A stretch of 61,918 nt of DNA from Planctomycetota bacterium (GTDB lineage Bacteria; Planctomycetota; UBA8108; JACQVS01). The position numbers were made by a program, and so were the translations under genes. The stretch lies in NCBI GenBank assembly GCA_028280485.1, contig JANQLS010000034.1, positions 1 to 61,918 on the forward strand, in the 5' to 3' direction. The first letter of the stretch is position 1, and every line of letters begins with the position of its first letter. This document shows positions 59,301-61,918 of this stretch, piece after piece. A model generated the notes under the pieces. That model ran no database searches and had not been told where the DNA came from. It saw nothing but the letters and a program-made list of their open reading frames with translations.

Positions 59301-61601
59301 ATCGGCTCCCCTAAAGATCCAAAACTTAGTTTCGTCACTGTAAACCACCTCAGGAGAGCCATCGTTTTCAAAATCAAAAAGAGTAGAACCGGTAACCCCC
59401 GAACTTCCGTCTTGAGTGGGATTCGACCATAGCACTTGGCCATTCGCTTCAAGAACCACATATGCAGTCGCACCAGCGATTCCAATTTCAGCCTGTCCAT
59501 CGCTATCGAAATCCCCAACGGTAGGTGGCCCTCCCCTGCCGGTGGGAGATTCGATGTCCCAAATTTTATTCCCTTCATGATCCATCAAAAACACCCTTTG
59601 AAACGCAACGACCACGATTTCAGGGAAGGGATCATCGTCAAAATTTCCGATGGCATGGAAACCATCGAAGACTTCCTCACTTTTAAACAGTAGATTGCCT
59701 TCATGATCGACGGCAGAATTCCCAACGACAATTTCAAGATCTCCATCGAGATCGATGTCAGCAACTGAAGGGAATCCCCCACCGTAGGAGGCGGCAACAC
59801 TCCACTTGATCTTTCCCTCAGCATTAAAAACGATGACAACACGCGAACCCTCGACGACAATAATTTCAATTTCTCCATCTTGATCGAGATCAGCGATTGC
59901 CGGCGCTCCAGTCAATAAGTTTCCAAAGCCATTCGTCTGCTCACTCGTCCACTTGAGTTCACCGTTAGGCTCAAAGGCTCTTATATGGAAGGTGGTGTCA
60001 TCGATAGCGATGATTTCGAGCTCTGGATCATCATCGATATTCCCGACGGCGGGTTGAGCTGAGGTCATGATTTTGTGATCGGGATTCGTCACCGTAAAAA
60101 GCTCTTCGCCCGTCCCCCTGAGTACGCGGAGCTCTCCCGCATAGGCGATAGACCCAGCATCGGTTGAACTGGAACTTCCGAAGATCACTTCGGGCATCCC
60201 ATCGAGATCGATATCGGCAACAATCGGAGTTCCGATGACCTGAACACTTTCAGGAACGACTTCACTACCTTCCCAAGTCCATTCTGTTTTAACGGGTATT
60301 TTTTCAGGAACGGCATCTCCAAATACGAGAAACTCACTGAGACTAGCGGCGCCTTGTTCAAAGACGAATGCCGTGAACCGAGCACTGGCGACCTCTTCAA
60401 TTTCGGGAACTTCTATCTCTATGTTCCCTCCATCTTCCATCGCGAGTCTTTCACTTTCCCAAAGTACTTCTTGTTCACGATTGAATAAGGTGAAAGATCC
60501 TTCACTGATGTTAAAAGAACCGGCAGGGAAAAAGTTAATGTTGTTGGCTAAGGTTTGAAGCCTTCGAACAGTAACATCTTGAGGGAAAACGATTTCGATA
60601 TAAACTGGGTTATTCAAATCGCGGTTTGATACCCAGGACGTTTCCGAAACGGCGTCGGTAATGTTTTCAGGGACATAAGAGTTATCTAATACCCCACTTG
60701 CTCTAAATTCATTGATCAAGAAATAAGAAAGATTCAATCCTTCCCGTGTCGAAGAAATCGGATTTAAAGGGGTATAAGTAAATGAGCCGTTTTCAGAAAG
60801 TACGAGTTCACCATTGCTTGGCTTATCGATCAACTCTGCCGTTAAGGCGTCCCCATTAAGATCAAAATCATTCGACAGGATTCCGGGCCCCGCGACCTCT
60901 AACACTTCACCTTGATGGATGACAAAACTATCATCAACAGCGGTAGGAGGACTCTGAGGTCGAATGACCGTGATTTCAAAGTGAATAAAATCGACTTCAC
61001 CAAAACCATTTTCAACTCCAATGCTCACTTGGTGAGAACCGAGAAAGGATTCACTGATATTTGTCCAATTTAATTCACCTTGAGGTGTTGAAAGGGTCAT
61101 CCCTTCAGGACTCGACAAAAGAGTAAAAACGGGTTCATCGGCAAGTTCCCCAATCTCTAACTCCACCACTAAATTCAGAGAGTCTCCTAGTTCCAAGGTT
61201 TGGTTTTCAATTTTCTTTAGGACTACAGGAAAAGTTCCGATTCGACACCCGGGAGTATCAGGACAGATCGAATAATTTTCACAACCTAATTCATCGGGGG
61301 TGGGATCTTCACCGCAATTGGGAAATGGAGATCCCATTTGAGGAATACCAAAGAATAGAAAGCCGAGGGTATTAATCGGATCGGTAATATTGATGCGCCC
61401 CTCATCATCGGCATCCGCAGCATCGAGACAACAGGGCTTCACTCCTTCTCTGAAGAGCCAAGTGAGAGTGTGAATGGGATCACTCAGATTGACCTCGCCA
61501 TCACAATTAGAATCACCCCGGATAAAGCAATTAGCGTATAAATGAGAAACGATGAAGTTTGAGACCAATAAAACAAATAGATACTTTGCTCTTGGATGCA
61601 T
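53394..61601 (-). CDS. Giant secreted dockerin / FG-GAP / PASTA / RHS-repeat protein
   Basis: A 2735-aa protein with a signal peptide (1 to about 24). In order: two dockerin-like calcium repeats (about 27-100); putative-Ig/cadherin-like domains (about 125-290); a discoidin-like domain (about 300-430); FG-GAP propeller repeats (about 440-840, IADLDQDGEIEIIV); another Ig domain; and PASTA (about 1000-1075). Then come a MopE-type Cys/Asp motif (GDCDDQNDKVFPGADEID), Big_2, and an RHS/YD-repeat shell (about 1340-2450). The RHS core-associated end is YLRARHYDPMRGRLLSTDPF, closing at DPSGL (about 2526). The last 209 residues are Gly-rich and hydrophobic, the position of variable toxin tips in RHS proteins. 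No immunity-like gene follows. A role in surface structure or contact-dependent interaction is inferred. Confidence 0.9.
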   Translation of the reverse strand: MHPRAKYLFVLLVSNFIVSHLYANCFIRGDSNCDGEVNLSDPIHTLTWLFREGVKPCCLDAADADDEGRINITDPINTLGFLFFGIPQMGSPFPNCGEDPTPDELGCENYSICPDTPGCRIGTFPVVLKKIENQTLELGDSLNLVVELEIGELADEPVFTLLSSPEGMTLSTPQGELNWTNISESFLGSHQVSIGVENGFGEVDFIHFEITVIRPQSPPTAVDDSFVIHQGEVLEVAGPGILSNDFDLNGDALTAELIDKPSNGELVLSENGSFTYTPLNPISSTREGLNLSYFLINEFRASGVLDNSYVPENITDAVSETSWVSNRDLNNPVYIEIVFPQDVTVRRLQTLANNINFFPAGSFNISEGSFTLFNREQEVLWESERLAMEDGGNIEIEVPEIEEVASARFTAFVFEQGAASLSEFLVFGDAVPEKIPVKTEWTWEGSEVVPESVQVIGTPIVADIDLDGMPEVIFGSSSSTDAGSIAYAGELRVLRGTGEELFTVTNPDHKIMTSAQPAVGNIDDDPELEIIAIDDTTFHIRAFEPNGELKWTSEQTNGFGNLLTGAPAIADLDQDGEIEIIVVEGSRVVIVFNAEGKIKWSVAASYGGGFPSVADIDLDGDLEIVVGNSAVDHEGNLLFKSEEVFDGFHAIGNFDDDPFPEIVVVAFQRVFLMDHEGNKIWDIESPTGRGGPPTVGDFDSDGQAEIGIAGATAYVVLEANGQVLWSNPTQDGSSGVTGSTLFDFENDGSPEVVYSDETKFWIFRGADGFVLYETELRSGTINEYPVVADIDADGHAEIVVGANQTLNTGDQHGIWVFGGVYDDWVRARPIWNQYAYHVTNVNTDGSIPQETKPFWLLPGLNSFRQNTLNFSEAESADSFTYRARDAISGSETATVYLQVLPPNTGPAIQSNPDRSSALGFKYLYAVQAVDIDRDPLTFSLVDSPEGMTIDPQTGLIEWLPTALGEFPVTAKVEDDEAYAAFQHYILSVVPPLTVPSVVGQPEAQAREILNTAGWEVGRISQAFHPSVLAGQVAFQTPKGGLSSDPNLPVQLILSLGIDPRDIDGDQDGFSINQGDCDDQNDKVFPGADEIDDDGVDQNCDGEDGRIGVSRIVVTPVEVRTIQGTDVQLTCLSLHSDGTSQVINRLVSWSSSDTDIVEVDAGLLRTVGEGVAEVTASLNGEEAKMVIGVVAPQVTDVTPPEADISNPEPGAILRESLEIQGTASDENFVNYTLEIAPAGTNDFSLIQEGTEAVEGGALGVMDPTTLLADLYDLRLTVNDANGNQSESIVPFEVEGDLPVGQFSLKFTDLSVPLAGFPLEVQRTYDSRNKSKGDFGIGWNFNYQSIKVRSNQVLGENWIGRAVGLSFGIVPVGERKVSVYLPNGRVEVFDFEPTPRFTALFPPSFMRPAFTPRPGTRGTLEALDLTGVRSTGSVGNLDLFDDTTGANANPQLFLYTDQLGTEIEIHKIDGVKRIKDANGNEMVISRTGVTHSSGTGITIERDDENRITRITDPMGQAQHYTYSANGDLIAHTDRLGNITRFKYNSRHGLLEIIAPNGLSVTRYEYDDSGRVVASIDAEGNRTEVEHDLENRVETTRFEEGIEKTYAYDERGNILEIKDELGNATQFTYDDQNRLLSERTPEGRSTLRSYDALGRINSITHPSGTRIQYERDSNGRMTARIQPNGAVTQYEWDARGNLVSVRDALGNVTENAYDSRGNLTRSRDAEGNTQIYEYDSNGRVIRSVSPDGVERLLDWDLNGNLLSTSIIVSTPDGPREEISEFIYNAGGQPTTLRGPSGQEISFEYDALGNRSAVISADGRRTEMTYNISTQLERLRYPDGEQMVLHYDPRDRLRSLIGPDGSITNVNYDAAGRPRSIIYPDDNEDPSDNPQLEVSLDADGLAEAIQVPGQRPISFERDDRGEIHTVSSAGQGQLLVTQDAFGRMTRTEDSEGNVTRYEYDLLDRLVLTRHPNGSTEELVYDKVGNLIEVFNSADHSTRFEYDSMNRLSAVVNPLGGRTQYFYNEKGQLAIQEDALGRRSWRRHDERGRLIALIRPGGTRAEFTYNKVDQLATRTDFLGQETQFIYNDRGRLTEKTYPDGSSISIDYNTNGKMVSETDSRGRTLYEYDAMGRLSRRTEPDGRSISYTRNQRGYITEVETPDGVMSYTYFDSGLLRSAQAPNGDTIQYGYDSVGRLTSILRPNGLLETREYNSRNKIRLLEIENEQQEKIESYSYEYNSRGFKSSVLELNGRRVEWEYDELDRLTVERIHNTENEIREIVYTYDAVGNRVQRNDSTLGVTDYTYNFHDQLVRETTDGETTNYSYDRNGNLLRIESSTRTELYVWDADNRLRQARVMTGDEDRLVEYQYDSVGQMVSRTVDGVETRYLIDTQRDFTQIVHETSLEDNSVQINLWGVDLAGVYSSGEERFPIYDGHSGVRLQTASNGSVQSESRWDAWGETLGSPSENLKYGYRGERLDSVTGKYYLRARHYDPMRGRLLSTDPFEGTLQEPISRHRYLYAHNNPIELADPSGLNAETLSSVISALSILAVVNAGIGLAINVFSDKEQVEWSGSFKAFVISTSIVDDVKKLAAKDFSPLGPSPGQAVGLTSYSANSSCENQEVFRQDATWITPVVGAGLGFGIFGGSEGEGFTMYTPGVFDTSLIGLFGFSFFAGYTAGIGEFSIPDIPIKKVPDFLGALSIWFSGFGYGGAMGTDTAYDVSGGILTGFTVGVYAGTMEACPF

Positions 61602-61820
61602 AGCACTGCCTAAAAAAATGAATACCGTCAGACCAATCGAAGGCGCCCTCTAGGGTCAAAGAATTATTAATTCTGCTAAACTTAATGATATTCTTAAAGG
61701 AGTCATTTAATCGATGAATCAACTGAGATATCAGTCAGAGCAGGAAGAATTTAGGTCCGTTCAATGGAAAGATTGAATAGTTTGGTAGTTGCCTCTCTTT
61801 TTCAGGTCTCTCGATGACTC

Positions 61821-61905
61821 TAATTAGTTCCTGTTGAATAACAGGAACTAATTATATTTGCGTGGGATCACGCAAATCACAAAAATAGGCTTTTAGCCTA
61901 TTTTT
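61821..61905. repeat. Three consecutive perfect hairpins
   Basis: Hairpin 1: 15-bp arms 61821-61835/61840-61854 (TAATTAGTTCCTGTT). Hairpin 2: 8-bp arms TTTGCGTG/CACGCAAA, 61857-61876. Hairpin 3: 11-bp arms AAAAATAGGCT/AGCCTATTTTT, 61881-61905, a plausible bidirectional terminator. They lie 220-300 nt upstream of the RHS gene. The remaining 61602-61820 sequence must hold its promoter but shows no clear one. Confidence 0.8.
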
Positions 61906-61918
61906 AGTGGAGCGACGC

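Noticed and set aside
53394..61601. RHS toxin-immunity pair
   Set aside because: No gene follows the RHS C-terminus on the same strand. The neighbour is convergent and is a Gly-zipper membrane protein preceded by its own start region.
1..61918. tRNA, rRNA, tmRNA, SRP or RNase P RNA genes
   Set aside because: No cloverleaf ending in CCA-type acceptor, TPsiC GGTTCGA block or conserved core of these RNAs was seen on either strand.

Overview
The window looks like chromosomal DNA of a free-living, probably marine Planctomycetota bacterium. The evidence is a PSD1/DUF1549-DUF1553 cytochrome protein paired with a Tat-exported DUF1501 protein, two giant secreted proteins carrying the planctomycete dockerin-like cassette (RGDSNxDG...DISDAI), a hydrazine-synthase-alpha-like secreted haem protein, DUF3187, and paired palindromic repeats of the type AGCCCGRAGCGYnAGCGAGGGG between genes. 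No rRNA, tRNA, CRISPR array, integrase or insertion sequence was found.

Layout. 1-16.3 kb: an SMP-30 lactonase; an operon of ferredoxin, a GspF/PilC-type membrane protein and a lipoprotein ending in a CXXCH motif; a metallophosphoesterase overlapping a nitrilase; a 1138-aa transporter/acyltransferase/acyl-ACP synthetase fusion; a DUF3187 outer-membrane-type protein, an RlmI-like methyltransferase and a 32-aa very basic protein with an excellent ribosome binding site; a large anchored protein; and a class V aminotransferase. 16.5-18.1 kb: a candidate structured RNA with its own terminator, and a lone receiver domain whose phospho-acceptor Asp is Glu. 18.8-22.4 kb: a TonB-dependent receptor, its TonB, and ThpR. 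22.8-31.5 kb: the planctomycete module CehA/McbA-like double metallohydrolase, DUF1501, DUF1549/1553. 31.7-37.2 kb: assorted small genes and an AT-rich two-gene unit. 37.3-41.1 kb: a beta-helix/TolB/haem/dockerin protein. 53.4-61.6 kb: a 2735-aa dockerin/FG-GAP/PASTA/RHS protein.

The most interesting part is 41.7-51.6 kb. Two adjacent minus-strand operons share the same operator (AGTGT-N7-ACACT), set over clear sigma-70-type promoters. The upstream operon encodes nicotinate phosphoribosyltransferase and glutamine-dependent NAD synthetase. The downstream operon encodes an NrtR-type Nudix regulator, nicotinamidase, a PGDYG-family protein, KptA/Tpt1 RNA 2'-phosphotransferase, an SPFH protein with vault-like N-terminal repeats, a Nudix hydrolase, a macro-domain protein, a DUF4291 protein and an ADP-ribosylglycohydrolase. 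Together these can form a loop. NAD is consumed on RNA (or protein) by KptA, possibly with DUF4291. The ADP-ribose products are cleared by the macro, Nudix and glycohydrolase enzymes. Nicotinamide is salvaged back to NAD, and NrtR senses the pathway. The SPFH/vault-like protein is a possible scaffold or compartment. The wiring is inferred from families and gene order, not shown by experiment.
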